Positions 16,544 to 25,309 of a DNA stretch of 57,760 nt are shown here, piece after piece. Source of the stretch: Mogibacterium sp. (GTDB lineage: Bacteria; Bacillota; Clostridia; Peptostreptococcales; Anaerovoracaceae); the NCBI GenBank assembly GCA_012840975.1, contig DUVP01000004.1:1-57760 (forward strand), in the 5' to 3' direction. Position 1 is the first letter of the stretch, and each line of letters starts with the position of its first letter. A program made the translations under genes and the position numbers. Below the pieces are notes generated by a model. The model did not search any database, was not told the origin of the DNA, and worked only from the letters and a program-made list of their open reading frames with translations.

Positions 16544-17410
16544 ATGAAAATAGCTGTGCTAAGCGGCAAAGGCGGCACAGGAAAAACACTGATATCGGTG
16601 AATTTAGCTGCAGTATTAAAAGAGTCCGATTATATTGATTGTGATGTAGAGGAACCGAACGGACATCTTTTTTTTAAGCCTCAGAATGTAAAAGAAGAGG
16701 AAGTAACAGTAAAGATTCCGAAGGTGAATGAGGACTTATGCAACGGGTGCCGTAAATGCGTTGAGTTTTGCAAATTTAACGCTCTTGCTTACATTAAAAA
16801 CAAGTTGATAGTTTTTGATGAGGTTTGCCATTCCTGTGGCGGCTGTATGCTGGTTTGTCCTGAAAAGGCAATAACAGAGAAGGAAAAGCCTGTTGGGACT
16901 ATTCAAAAAGGAACTTCAGGCGATGTGACAGTATACACAGGAATATTAAATATCGGTGAACCTACGAGTGTCCCGATTATTAAAAGACTGCTTTCTGGAC
17001 AGGAATTACGGAAAAACAAACCGACTATTATTGATTGTCCGCCCGGAAGTGCTTGTTCAGTTATGGAGAGCATTAAGGATGCGGACTACTGTATATTAGT
17101 GGCTGAGCCGACATTGTTCGGGCTGCACAATCTGAATATGGTCTACGAACTGGTAAAGTTATTCGGTAAGAATTTTGGAGTTGTTATTAACAAATATCTG
17201 GAAAAAGACAATCCGGTGGAGAAGTTTTGTATTGAAAATAACATAAAAATATTAAGCCGGATTCCTTTTGACAGAGAACTCGGAACTCTAAATTCAAATG
17301 CGGAAATTGCGGTTAACAAAGATGAAAAATACAGAGACATATTTTCCTATCTTTTTGATATCATAACAAGGGAGGTGCAGCATGAAACAGCTATTGATTC
17401 TCAGCGGTAA
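16544..17410 (+). CDS. MinD/Mrp-like P-loop ATPase with ferredoxin insert, copy 1
   Basis: 288 residues. Deviant Walker A GKGGTGKT (8-15), then an inserted pair of 4Fe-4S motifs (Cys66/69/72/76 and 95/98/101/105), then the second half of the ATPase with IDCPPGSACSV as Walker B-like switch. These proteins resemble the Mrp/Nbp35 cluster carriers and are thought to bind or transfer Fe-S clusters. It overlaps its paralogue by 29 bases; the two probably form a heterodimer. Confidence 0.88.
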   Translation: MKIAVLSGKGGTGKTLISVNLAAVLKESDYIDCDVEEPNGHLFFKPQNVKEEEVTVKIPKVNEDLCNGCRKCVEFCKFNALAYIKNKLIVFDEVCHSCGGCMLVCPEKAITEKEKPVGTIQKGTSGDVTVYTGILNIGEPTSVPIIKRLLSGQELRKNKPTIIDCPPGSACSVMESIKDADYCILVAEPTLFGLHNLNMVYELVKLFGKNFGVVINKYLEKDNPVEKFCIENNIKILSRIPFDRELGTLNSNAEIAVNKDEKYRDIFSYLFDIITREVQHETAIDSQR

Positions 17411-18257
17411 AGGCGGCACCGGTAAAACCACAATTGCAAGTGCGTTTATAAAACTTGCCGATGTCAAAGCATATGCGGATTGTGACGTAGATGCACCTAA
17501 TTTACACCTCATTACAGGGTGGAATATTGAACCCGAAAAAACAGATTACTATGGGTTGCCGGAAGCAAAAATAGATACGGAAATATGTATCAAATGTGAT
17601 CGATGCAGAGAAAATTGTCGATTTGATGCGATTTCATTAAAAGAAAGCTATGCAGTGGATCCATTTGCATGTGAGGGTTGCAGCGTTTGTGAGTACGTTT
17701 GTCCTGTGAATGCCATAACAATGGTTCCTGCAGTGGCTGGAGAACTGATGCTTTATTCCGATGGAGAAAAGACTTTTTCAACAGCCCGGCTTAAAATGGG
17801 CAGCGGAACATCCGGATTACTTGTAACTGAAGTAAAAAAGCAAATGAAGTCGGCGGCAATTGACGCTGAACTGGCTGTTATCGACGGATCTCCCGGAATA
17901 GGTTGTCCCGTTATCGCATCACTTAGCGGAGTGGATATGGTTTTGATAGTAGCAGAACCTTCTTTGTCAGGTATCAGCGATATGGAGCGTATTATAAATA
18001 CTGCTGAAAACTTTGGAACCAAAATAGCGATATGTATAAATAAGTATGATATAAATATTGAAAATACAAAAAGGATTGAGAACATCTGTAAAAAAAGGCG
18101 TCTTCCTTTTATAGGCAGCATACCCTTCGATTCAGATGCGGTAAAAGCCGTAAATAATGGACAGACAATAGTAGATATAGACTGCATATCCGGAAAAGCA
18201 GTAAAGGAAATTTATCGCAGGACTATGGACTTACTCTTTGAAAAGACGGAGGATTAA
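17382..18257 (+). CDS. MinD/Mrp-like P-loop ATPase with ferredoxin insert, copy 2
   Basis: 291 residues, same architecture as the gene before it: GKGGTGKT (9-16), cluster cysteines 69/72/75/79 and 97/100/103/107, and VIDGSPGIGCPV later. The signature lysine of MinD-type ATPases is present. The paralogues are diverged but keep every ligand, which supports two distinct subunits. SD GGGAGGTG is inside the upstream gene. Confidence 0.88.
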   Translation: MKQLLILSGKGGTGKTTIASAFIKLADVKAYADCDVDAPNLHLITGWNIEPEKTDYYGLPEAKIDTEICIKCDRCRENCRFDAISLKESYAVDPFACEGCSVCEYVCPVNAITMVPAVAGELMLYSDGEKTFSTARLKMGSGTSGLLVTEVKKQMKSAAIDAELAVIDGSPGIGCPVIASLSGVDMVLIVAEPSLSGISDMERIINTAENFGTKIAICINKYDINIENTKRIENICKKRRLPFIGSIPFDSDAVKAVNNGQTIVDIDCISGKAVKEIYRRTMDLLFEKTED

Positions 18258-18260
18258 GTT

Positions 18261-19082
18261 ATGCTTATTAAAACTTTAGTTGAGAACACATCGATATCAG
18301 AAAATTTTGGTTGCGAGCACGGGCTTAGCCTGTATATCGAAACGAAAAAACACAAAATATTATTTGATGTCGGTGCAAGCGAACTTTTTTTCGAAAATGC
18401 AAAAAAGCTTAATGTGAATATTGCCGATGTAGACTTTCTCGTAATTTCTCATGGTCACTTTGATCATGGCGGAGGATTGGAAAAATTTCTGAAAGAAAAT
18501 AAAAAAGCTAGGGTATTTGTCCATCAACTCGCTTTTGAACAATACTATTCCAATAGCCCGAATGATGAATTAGAGTATATAGGCTTGAATGAAAAATTAA
18601 AGCAAAACGAACAAATCACATTCAATGCGGATTGCTTGTTGATTAGCGAGGGGATTAAGGTCTTTTCGAATGTGACTGCTAAAGAGCCGCGACCTCAATC
18701 AAATAAAGGCTTACTAAGGGAGTATAACGGGCAAATGGAGGATGATATCTTCCTGCATGAACAGAACCTTATCGTAGAGGAAGAAGGAAAAACACTATTG
18801 ATAACAGGTTGCGCTCATAATGGTATTATAAACATTTTTGAGCATTTCAAGTCGATTGAAGAGCGGATGCCGGATTATGTAATAGGCGGGTTTCACCTGT
18901 CCAGTCATTTTGGCGGCAGTGAAGATTCAGAAATTTTAGACAGAGTCGCCGAATATCTGATTGGCACAAAAGCAAAGTTTTATACGTGTCATTGCACAGG
19001 TCTTGAATCATATGAAAGATTGAGAACTGCTATGGGTGACAGTATTGGATATTTATCGACAGGTAGTGAAATAAAGATTTAA
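18261..19082 (+). CDS. Metallo-beta-lactamase fold hydrolase
   Basis: 273 residues. HGHFDHGGG (64-72) is the canonical metal motif, with further ligand histidines in GCAHNGI and CHCTG. The group is often labelled after 7,8-dihydropterin-6-methyl-4-(beta-D-ribofuranosyl)aminobenzene 5'-phosphate synthase, but its true substrate is unknown. It is regularly found in Fe-S/MinD/NifX clusters of anaerobes. Three bases follow the previous stop, so it is in the operon. Confidence 0.85.
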   Translation: MLIKTLVENTSISENFGCEHGLSLYIETKKHKILFDVGASELFFENAKKLNVNIADVDFLVISHGHFDHGGGLEKFLKENKKARVFVHQLAFEQYYSNSPNDELEYIGLNEKLKQNEQITFNADCLLISEGIKVFSNVTAKEPRPQSNKGLLREYNGQMEDDIFLHEQNLIVEEEGKTLLITGCAHNGIINIFEHFKSIEERMPDYVIGGFHLSSHFGGSEDSEILDRVAEYLIGTKAKFYTCHCTGLESYERLRTAMGDSIGYLSTGSEIKI

Positions 19083-19133
19083 TCAAAAATAAGAATATAA
19101 AAAAGACAAGGATATAAAAACGGAGGAAATAAA

Positions 19134-19493
19134 ATGATGAGAATTGCAGTAGCGAGCGAAAACGGAAAGGTTACGGAACATTTTGGACATTGTGAGGAGT
19201 TCAAAATTTTTGATACTGAGAACAATAAAATTGTTAATACCGAAAACGTTCCTAATCCGGGACACAGACCGGGATTTTTGCCTAATTTTCTTGCAGACCG
19301 CGGGGTAAATGTTATTATCAGCGGTGGTATGGGTGGCGGAGCTGTTCAGATTTTCAATGAAAGGAATGTTGAGGTTATAATTGGAGCATCCGGTGATGCA
19401 GAGGCGGCTGTTGAAGCATATCTTGAAGGTTCTCTGGAATCGACAGGCTCCGTATGTCATGAACACAGATATCATGATGAATGCGGAAAATAG
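19134..19493 (+). CDS. NifX/NifB-C family protein, copy 2
   Basis: 119 residues: MRIAVASENGKVTEHFGHCEEF, then FLPNFLADRGVNVIISGGMGGGA. The acidic/histidine C-terminus (CHEHRYHDECG) could bind metal. It differs from copy 1, lacking its GRTPYF block, and keeps the HFGHC motif of NifX-like proteins. SD CGGAGG is seven bases ahead of ATG. Last gene of the cluster. Confidence 0.85.
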   Translation: MMRIAVASENGKVTEHFGHCEEFKIFDTENNKIVNTENVPNPGHRPGFLPNFLADRGVNVIISGGMGGGAVQIFNERNVEVIIGASGDAEAAVEAYLEGSLESTGSVCHEHRYHDECGK

Positions 19494-19539
19494 AATACAA
19501 ATATTCATAATAATCACACTAAAACCTGAGCACATGTAG

Positions 19540-19545
19540 TATAAT
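19540..19545 (+). promoter_or_regulatory. -10 box upstream of the RDD gene
   Basis: TATAAT 32 bases before the start codon, without a good -35. Confidence 0.4.
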
Positions 19546-19577
19546 TTTACATAGAAAAAACTTGAGGAGTTTTAATA

Positions 19578-20360
19578 ATGAAAACAAAAACTATGAAATT
19601 AGCATCCAGAGGAAAGAGGTTCGGTGCTTATTGCATTGATTCACTTGTTCCTTTTATTGTGTCTATGGTTATGACGGTGATGTTGATTGCAATGCTTGCT
19701 TATACAACCGATTATTATAATAGATATAACTACGGATATGGATATTCATATGGACCGGCAAGAGGACAAATTGCAGGTTTCATCATCCTTTTTATGATGT
19801 TGATAGGATATACAGTTGTTCAGCTTTTTTTCTTCTCAAAGTCTATGACAATTGGCAAGGCTTTACTGGGAATGCAGGTCATATCCGCTCAAGACGGAAA
19901 GCCTATAGGTTTCTGGAAAATGCTTTTCAGAGAATGGTTTGTAAAGAGGGCATCTTCTTCTGTCTTCTTTCTTGGATATATATGGATAATTATAGATCAT
20001 AAGAGTAGAGGCTGGCATGATCTGATTCTGGAGACCTATGTTATCGATGTAAAAGAATCTGCTAAAATTCAGAAAGACAGTGTAAAAGAGACTACAGGAT
20101 CAATCAGTGACACCTCAGTTCCGCTTGAGGAACCTCCGGTTATAGAAAGTGTTGTCACAAAGTCCGCCACAGAGCTTCATTCTGAATCTAAATCAGAGCA
20201 GGTTCAGGATATAAATATAGATTCCAAACCGGAACTTAGTATGACTATGACGAAGGATGAATTACTTGCCATAGCGAAAGATCAGGGTCTCGATATGGGT
20301 CGTAATATAAAAAAAGCAGATATTATTGCAGCAATCGAAGAAAAAATGAACATCAAATAA
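19578..20360 (+). CDS. RDD-family membrane protein with a C-terminal SAP/Rho-N-like motif
   Basis: 260 residues. The RDD domain (residues about 10-155) has three hydrophobic segments at 22-44, 63-86 and 126-141, and the family's closing RGWHDLILETYV. A polar, Ser/Glu-rich linker of about 60 residues leads to MTKDELLAIAKDQGLDMG...KKADIIAAIEEKM (about 222-257), which looks like a SAP or Rho N-terminal helix-extended-helix. That motif usually binds nucleic acid, which is odd on a membrane protein. RDD proteins are of mostly unknown function; some exchange Na+ for H+. Confidence 0.7.
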   Translation: MKTKTMKLASRGKRFGAYCIDSLVPFIVSMVMTVMLIAMLAYTTDYYNRYNYGYGYSYGPARGQIAGFIILFMMLIGYTVVQLFFFSKSMTIGKALLGMQVISAQDGKPIGFWKMLFREWFVKRASSSVFFLGYIWIIIDHKSRGWHDLILETYVIDVKESAKIQKDSVKETTGSISDTSVPLEEPPVIESVVTKSATELHSESKSEQVQDINIDSKPELSMTMTKDELLAIAKDQGLDMGRNIKKADIIAAIEEKMNIK

Positions 20361-20403
20361 CTGCATATGATAGCGTATAAACTTGAGATGATGTGAAAGA
20401 GAT

Positions 20404-21123
20404 ATGGAAACAAACGAAAGAATCAAGACCTGTACTTTTAGTAAAGGTGAGATCTCGGAAAATAGAAATCTCGCTTCGGGAATATATAAGATAACAATAG
20501 ATACAGCAGAATGCTATTTCAGTTGTCCGGGACAGATAGTTATCATTGAATTTAACGGCGAAAGAAAAGCCTTTCCTGTATCCGAATATGATGGAAAGAG
20601 ATTTTCCATTGCAATTAATACTGAAGAAGAGGGATTCGCAAAAGAGTTATCAAAGGCTGAAATGGGTACAGAAGTTGCCGTATGTACAGGACTAGGGAAC
20701 GGATTCGATGTTGATGCAATTCCTGAAGGAGCAACTATCGTTGCTGATACTAAAGGAATTTCTCAGATGCTCAGCCTTACAAGAGAACTTCTTATGCGAG
20801 GAAAAAACTGCAAGCTCGTCCTTGGTTATCCTAATAAAGAGAGCATCTTCATGGTGGATTCATTTAAGAATTTATGCAATGATATTGAGGTCCTGACAGA
20901 AGATGGCAGCAACGGCAGAGAAGGACGGGTTGAAGATGGAATAAGGGAAGCAGAATATGTATGTGCCGGAGGCTCAGTAGAAATGCTTCAGAAACTTGCG
21001 AAAAAAACAGAAGACGGACAGTTCAATATGATATGTTCTGTAAATAGTGAAGAAGATGTTTTCAGTATTTGTAAGAACGGTCCTGTTTTTGAAAAGGATA
21101 ATATCAATTGGAATATGTTATGA
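20404..21123 (+). CDS. Degenerate PyrK-like protein (ferredoxin-reductase fold) without cofactor motifs
   Basis: 239 residues, aligned by eye over its full length with PyrK, the electron-transfer subunit of dihydroorotate dehydrogenase: CPGQIVIIEF, GLGNGFDVDAIP, KLVLGYPNKESIFM, LTEDGSNGREG and the C-terminal CKNGPVF. The flavin motif (RPxS) reads KAFPVS, the GGGIG nucleotide motif reads DTKGIS, and the first three cysteines of the 2Fe-2S site are missing. It should not bind FAD, NAD or a cluster normally. No pyrD is adjacent. It might be a regulator or structural relic; the frame is intact, so it is probably expressed. Confidence 0.65.
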   Translation: METNERIKTCTFSKGEISENRNLASGIYKITIDTAECYFSCPGQIVIIEFNGERKAFPVSEYDGKRFSIAINTEEEGFAKELSKAEMGTEVAVCTGLGNGFDVDAIPEGATIVADTKGISQMLSLTRELLMRGKNCKLVLGYPNKESIFMVDSFKNLCNDIEVLTEDGSNGREGRVEDGIREAEYVCAGGSVEMLQKLAKKTEDGQFNMICSVNSEEDVFSICKNGPVFEKDNINWNML

Positions 21124-21153
21124 GGCAGGTATACACCGCTTCACATGGAAGTA

Positions 21154-21888
21154 TTATTCATCCGCTTCGTAGAGTTCTTCGAAAGTATCGATTATTGCCA
21201 GGGCAATAGCCTTGGCATTTTTTTTCTTATTATTATCAAAAATTTCATTATCCTCCGCACTGCTTATAAATCCGACTTCCACTAAACAGGAAGGCATGTG
21301 AGAATAGCTGTTCTCAGGATAGTTTTCGTCTTCACTGACTAAGGTTCCTGCTCTGACAGCTCTTTCAGAAAAACCTTCTTTGACAAGGCCTTTCATTATG
21401 TTATTAGCCAGGAGTAATGATTTTTTATCGGCCGGACTTGGAATGAAGATTTCTACACCTTCACCTTCTCCATCCACCTTGTTGCGATGCAGTGAAATCA
21501 TCAAATCAGCTGAAGCCTCGTTTGCCATCAATCCGCGTTTATCTCGTTCAACATAAGTGTCATCAGATCTCGACATTACAACTTTGAAGTTTTCTCTCTT
21601 CAGGTAGTCTCTGACTTCCAGAGCAAGAGACAGATTGTCATCCTTCTCCATCCTCGTATCTGTGTGAGAGCCGGGATCCTCGCCTCCATGTCCGGGATCA
21701 ATAAATATTGTACCTCTGTTGTTAAATAATCCGAGTTCGTCTTTATGCATTATGAAAACGATAGTCGTTGCAAGAATAATAAGAAGAAAAATTAATAGGG
21801 TTATGCGTCGCCTTTTTTTCTTGCGTCTGCGTATACGTTTTTTTTCTTTTATAAGAATTTCGCGAATCTCCGCGTCTGTAAGCTGCAT
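21154..21888 (-). CDS. cwlD: N-acetylmuramoyl-L-alanine amidase, CwlD-like
   Basis: 244 residues. A basic N-terminus (RRRKKKRRR) precedes one membrane anchor at about 29-47, then an Amidase_3 domain. Zn and catalytic residues are His67 (DPGHGG), Glu81, His134 (SLHRN) and Glu204 (VEVGF). CwlD cleaves the amide of muramic acid in cortex peptidoglycan during sporulation, so this gene hints at a spore-forming ancestry; other amidases share the fold. SD AAGGAGA is five bases ahead of ATG. Divergent from the NAD(P)HX repair gene. Confidence 0.82.
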   Translation of the reverse strand: MQLTDAEIREILIKEKKRIRRRKKKRRRITLLIFLLIILATTIVFIMHKDELGLFNNRGTIFIDPGHGGEDPGSHTDTRMEKDDNLSLALEVRDYLKRENFKVVMSRSDDTYVERDKRGLMANEASADLMISLHRNKVDGEGEGVEIFIPSPADKKSLLLANNIMKGLVKEGFSERAVRAGTLVSEDENYPENSYSHMPSCLVEVGFISSAEDNEIFDNNKKKNAKAIALAIIDTFEELYEADE

Positions 21889-21972
21889 TGAATCTCCTTA
21901 GATAAAATTTACGAAATATGTTGAATAACTAATCTTATATGTTTATAATACTACATTTTTACAATATCTGTA

Positions 21973-21981
21973 TGGTATAAT
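21973..21981 (+). promoter_or_regulatory. Extended -10 promoter of nnr
   Basis: TGGTATAAT, a TGn-extended -10, 57 bases upstream of the nnr start. A further TATAAT at 22013 is less likely because it is too close to the ribosome binding site. Confidence 0.45.
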
Positions 21982-22037
21982 TCAATACAAGAATAACAAT
22001 GTAACGGTCAGATATAATTTGTTGTGGAGGGATTCTG

Positions 22038-23555
22038 ATGTACGCGATTACTGCAAACGCAATGCGATATATGGAAGAATACACAATGTCAAAAGGTATA
22101 TCGGGAAATGTCCTGATGGAGATAGCCGGTAGAAGCATTGCGGAAGAAATCATTCAAAGATTTCCCAATCCAAATACAGAAATACTTATACTTTGCGGAT
22201 CAGGTAAAAACGGAGCAGACGGACTTGTATGTGCAAGATGGCTTCTAAACAACAACTATTCAAATACCGGGATAGTTTTTGTCGGAGAAAGAGGAAAGAT
22301 TAGCAAAGAGTTTCTTGAACAGGCTTTTATACTGGCTAAAACCGTACCCGGAACTGATATATATGAAATTGATAATATCGGGGATGGTCTTTATAAGAAA
22401 TTTGATATCATTATTGATGCCATCTACGGAATCGGACTGAACAGACCCCTTAGCAATAGAGATATCGACTTCATTAATTATATAAACAGCAAATCAACAT
22501 ATAGGATATCAGTCGATGTTCCATCCGGCTTGGAAGCTTCAAAAGGAAGAGTTATGGGAACAGCTGTAAAAGCGGATTTAACAGTTACTTTTGGAAGTTA
22601 TAAGACGGGAATGTTTTTAGGAGAAGGCAGAAAATACTCAGGAGAAATCAAGCTGGTCGATATTGGTCTTACAAATACCGGCTTCAAAAATATACCGGAT
22701 AAGATGATGGTATGCGATTCGGATTTCTATGAAAAAAACGTTTCGGAAACACTGATTAAAAGAAGTGAGTCCGGACATAAAGGTACTTTCGGTACTGTAG
22801 GAATAATAGCTGACAGCAAGGGCATGCTAGGGGCAGGAATTCTGGCCGCAAAGTCCGCATACAGGAGCGGTTGCGGGCTGGTTAAAGTGTTTTGTTCAAG
22901 AGAAAAAGTACAGACTTTTAATGAAACTGTTCCTGAAGCAGTTGTAGTACCTTATGACAATAATGATTTAGAAGAAGAGTTTGTACGTTTTATCAAAGGT
23001 ACTGATTCCATTCTGATCGGGCCGGGATTAAGTGAAGATGAGACGGGAAGCCTTCTGGTGGATAAAGTTCTTGAAGAAAATATACCTGCAGTTCTGGATG
23101 CCGGGGCTTTGAATATAATTTCAAAGAATTTACGCAGATTTAAAAGGCGACGGTGCCAATGCGTTATAACTCCTCATGTTGGTGAAATGGCAAGGCTTTG
23201 CGGGACAAAAAAGTCAGAGATTCTAGATGAGACTGTGAAATATATAAAGCATTTTACCGGCGAATACAAAGCAAGTCTGGTTGTCAAATCGGATATATCA
23301 GTAGTATCTCTTGTTACAGATGAAGGAAATGAATTTTTTTTAAATACTACAGGAAACTCGGGACTGGCTACAGCCGGATCGGGAGATGTCCTTGCCGGAG
23401 TTATCGCATCACTTATGGCACAGGGTAATAGTCCTAACAACAGTCTTCTTTATGGTGTAATGATACACGGTATTGCAGCTGACAGATCAGCTGATACTGA
23501 ATGTTTGAGAAGAAGGATGATGGCGGGAGATATTGTTGACAACCTTTTTCTGTAA
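22038..23555 (+). CDS. nnr: Bifunctional NAD(P)HX epimerase/dehydratase
   Basis: 505 residues, the length of fused YjeF proteins. Residues 1-210 are the epimerase (GSGKNGADG at 54-62; VDVPSGLEAS later), and about 225-505 the ADP-dependent dehydratase of ribokinase fold (GHKGTFGTVGI and GSGDVLAG at 447-454). It repairs hydrated NADH and NADPH. SD GGAGGG precedes ATG. Single gene; rpsU follows after a 69-base gap. Confidence 0.93.
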   Translation: MYAITANAMRYMEEYTMSKGISGNVLMEIAGRSIAEEIIQRFPNPNTEILILCGSGKNGADGLVCARWLLNNNYSNTGIVFVGERGKISKEFLEQAFILAKTVPGTDIYEIDNIGDGLYKKFDIIIDAIYGIGLNRPLSNRDIDFINYINSKSTYRISVDVPSGLEASKGRVMGTAVKADLTVTFGSYKTGMFLGEGRKYSGEIKLVDIGLTNTGFKNIPDKMMVCDSDFYEKNVSETLIKRSESGHKGTFGTVGIIADSKGMLGAGILAAKSAYRSGCGLVKVFCSREKVQTFNETVPEAVVVPYDNNDLEEEFVRFIKGTDSILIGPGLSEDETGSLLVDKVLEENIPAVLDAGALNIISKNLRRFKRRRCQCVITPHVGEMARLCGTKKSEILDETVKYIKHFTGEYKASLVVKSDISVVSLVTDEGNEFFLNTTGNSGLATAGSGDVLAGVIASLMAQGNSPNNSLLYGVMIHGIAADRSADTECLRRRMMAGDIVDNLFL

Positions 23556-23624
23556 ATGTATAATCATAGCGTTGCGGCTTATATTACAGACCAAATTTAT
23601 AACGTCAGGAGGTGAGACAAGAAT

Positions 23625-23804
23625 ATGGCAAAAGTTATCGTTAAAGAGAACGAGAGCTTAGAAAGTGCTCTTAAGAGATTTAAGAGATCTTGCGCTCGCG
23701 ACGGCGTTATGGCTGAACTGCGTAAGAGAGAGTATTATGAGAAACCAAGCGTAAAACTCAAAAGAAAGTCAGAGGCAGCTCGTAAGAAGGCTCGTAAATA
23801 CTAA
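23625..23804 (+). CDS. rpsU: Ribosomal protein bS21
   Basis: 59 residues, [19 protein letters not shown] with the basic C-terminus [11 protein letters not shown], the standard size and sequence pattern of bS21 in Bacillota. It belongs to the small subunit near the anti-Shine-Dalgarno. SD AGGAGGTG. The order rpsU-yqeY-phoH-ybeY-era is common in Clostridia. A terminator follows at once, so it can be expressed above the rest of the operon. Confidence 0.95.
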   Translation: MAKVIVKENESLESALKRFKRSCARDGVMAELRKREYYEKPSVKLKRKSEAARKKARKY

Positions 23805-23823
23805 TACTTATAAGAAATGAGAT

Positions 23824-23853
23824 GCGAACCCGATTCAAGGTGTTCGCTTTTTC
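23824..23853 (+). terminator. Rho-independent terminator after rpsU
   Basis: Stem GCGAAC/GTTCGC with a 12-base loop and TTTTTC after it. It lies 20 bases before the yqeY start codon, so it may act as a partial terminator inside the operon. Confidence 0.7.
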
Positions 23854-23873
23854 TTTAAAAGAAAGGAGATCAC

Positions 23874-24353
23874 ATGGGACTTAAGGAACAGCTTAAAAAT
23901 GACTATAAGGAAGCTATGAAGAACGCGGATAAAGTTCGCAAGGATACTGTCAATATGGTTAGAGCAGCCATTAAACAGCAGGAAATCGATACCAGGGAAG
24001 AACTGAATGACGATGCCGATATTGTCAGAATAATTAAGAAGCAGGTCAAAATGCGAACTGATGCTCTTGCCGATTTTGCAAAGGGCGGGAGAGATGACAT
24101 TGTTGAGTCTTATACGAAAGAAATTGAGATTCTCAAGACATATTTGCCTGAAGAAATGACTAACGAGGCTATAGTTGAGAAAGTAAAAGAAACAGCGGAA
24201 AAGCTCGGCATAAGCGAAGGTATGAAGAACATGGGCGTTTTGATGAAAAATGTTATGGCGGAAATTAAAGACGCTGCTGACGGATCAACTGTAAACAAAA
24301 TAGTTAAAGCTTATCTCAACGGAGATTTTGATGAAAAAGAAGACAAGGAATAA
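23874..24353 (+). CDS. yqeY: GatB/YqeY domain protein
   Basis: 159 residues, a little longer than the usual 148 because of an acidic tail. GatB/YqeY domain: MGLKEQLKNDYKEAMKNADK, LKTYLPEEMTNEAI and GKxMKNMGVLMK-like helices. It resembles the tail domain of GatB, which contacts tRNA, but its own function is unknown. The stop is immediately followed by the phoH start, so the two are coupled. Confidence 0.9.
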   Translation: MGLKEQLKNDYKEAMKNADKVRKDTVNMVRAAIKQQEIDTREELNDDADIVRIIKKQVKMRTDALADFAKGGRDDIVESYTKEIEILKTYLPEEMTNEAIVEKVKETAEKLGISEGMKNMGVLMKNVMAEIKDAADGSTVNKIVKAYLNGDFDEKEDKE

Positions 24354-25307
24354 ATGGAATTAAACATTAAGATACCTGAAGATATCAATATACAGGAACT
24401 TTTCGGTAATTATGATGCCAACATCAAAGAGGTCGAGGAGAGAACCGAAACTACAATGGTGCTTAGGGGTGACGCACTTCTCATAAAAGGCAGATATCCG
24501 GATATCGCTGTTAAGGTAATCGAGAGACTTATTGATGCAATAAGATTGGATTCAACTCTGGATAGACAAAGGTTAAATTACATAATTGACATGACACTCA
24601 GTGGCATAAGTTATGATGAGAAGGCCTCAAGGGATGACATAATTTGTTTCACTCACAGGGGAAAACCTCTTAAGCCGAAGACAAAAGGTCAGAAGGAATA
24701 TGTCGATAAAATAAGACGTTCGGATATGGTTTTCGGTATAGGGCCGGCAGGGACAGGTAAAACTTATATTGCCTGTGCTATGGCTATAGATGCTTATAAG
24801 AATAAGGAGATTGAAAAGATAATTCTTACCAGACCGGCTGTTGAAGCCGGAGAGAGGCTGGGTTTCTTACCCGGAGATATGCAGGAAAAAGTAGATCCTT
24901 ATCTCAGGCCGCTGTATGATGCTCTGTTTGATGTACTGGGTGCTGAGGCTTCAATGCGCCTTAAAGAAAAGGGAATAATTGAAGTTGTACCTCTTGCATA
25001 TATGAGAGGAAGAACTCTTGATAATGCATTTATAATTCTTGATGAAGCACAGAATACCACAAGAGAACAGATGAAGATGTTCCTCACGCGTATGGGATTC
25101 AGCTCAAAAGTTGTTGTTACCGGAGACATAACACAAATCGACCTCCCGTCAGGACTGACGTCAGGCTTACGGGAAGCGGAAAAAGTTTTAAAAGGGGTTG
25201 AAGGCATTGAATTCAGCTACTTCACAGAACTTGATGTTGTAAGAAACGAATTAGTCCGAAAAATCATAAGGGCATATGAAGCTTTTGAAAAAAATAAAAG
25301 AAGATAG
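24354..25307 (+). CDS. phoH: PhoH-like ATPase
   Basis: 317 residues. N-terminal KH-like part, then a RecA-fold ATPase: Walker A GPAGTGKT (130-137), Walker B LDEAQN with Asp230-Glu231. PhoH/YbeZ is a predicted RNA helicase-like partner of YbeY in ribosome maturation. No gap to yqeY and two bases before ybeY. Confidence 0.92.
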   Translation: MELNIKIPEDINIQELFGNYDANIKEVEERTETTMVLRGDALLIKGRYPDIAVKVIERLIDAIRLDSTLDRQRLNYIIDMTLSGISYDEKASRDDIICFTHRGKPLKPKTKGQKEYVDKIRRSDMVFGIGPAGTGKTYIACAMAIDAYKNKEIEKIILTRPAVEAGERLGFLPGDMQEKVDPYLRPLYDALFDVLGAEASMRLKEKGIIEVVPLAYMRGRTLDNAFIILDEAQNTTREQMKMFLTRMGFSSKVVVTGDITQIDLPSGLTSGLREAEKVLKGVEGIEFSYFTELDVVRNELVRKIIRAYEAFEKNKRR

Positions 25308-25309
25308 GT

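Noticed and set aside
16174-19493. A nitrogen fixation locus
   Set aside because: Only NifX-like folds are present. There are no nifH, nifD, nifK, nifE, nifN or nifB genes in the window.
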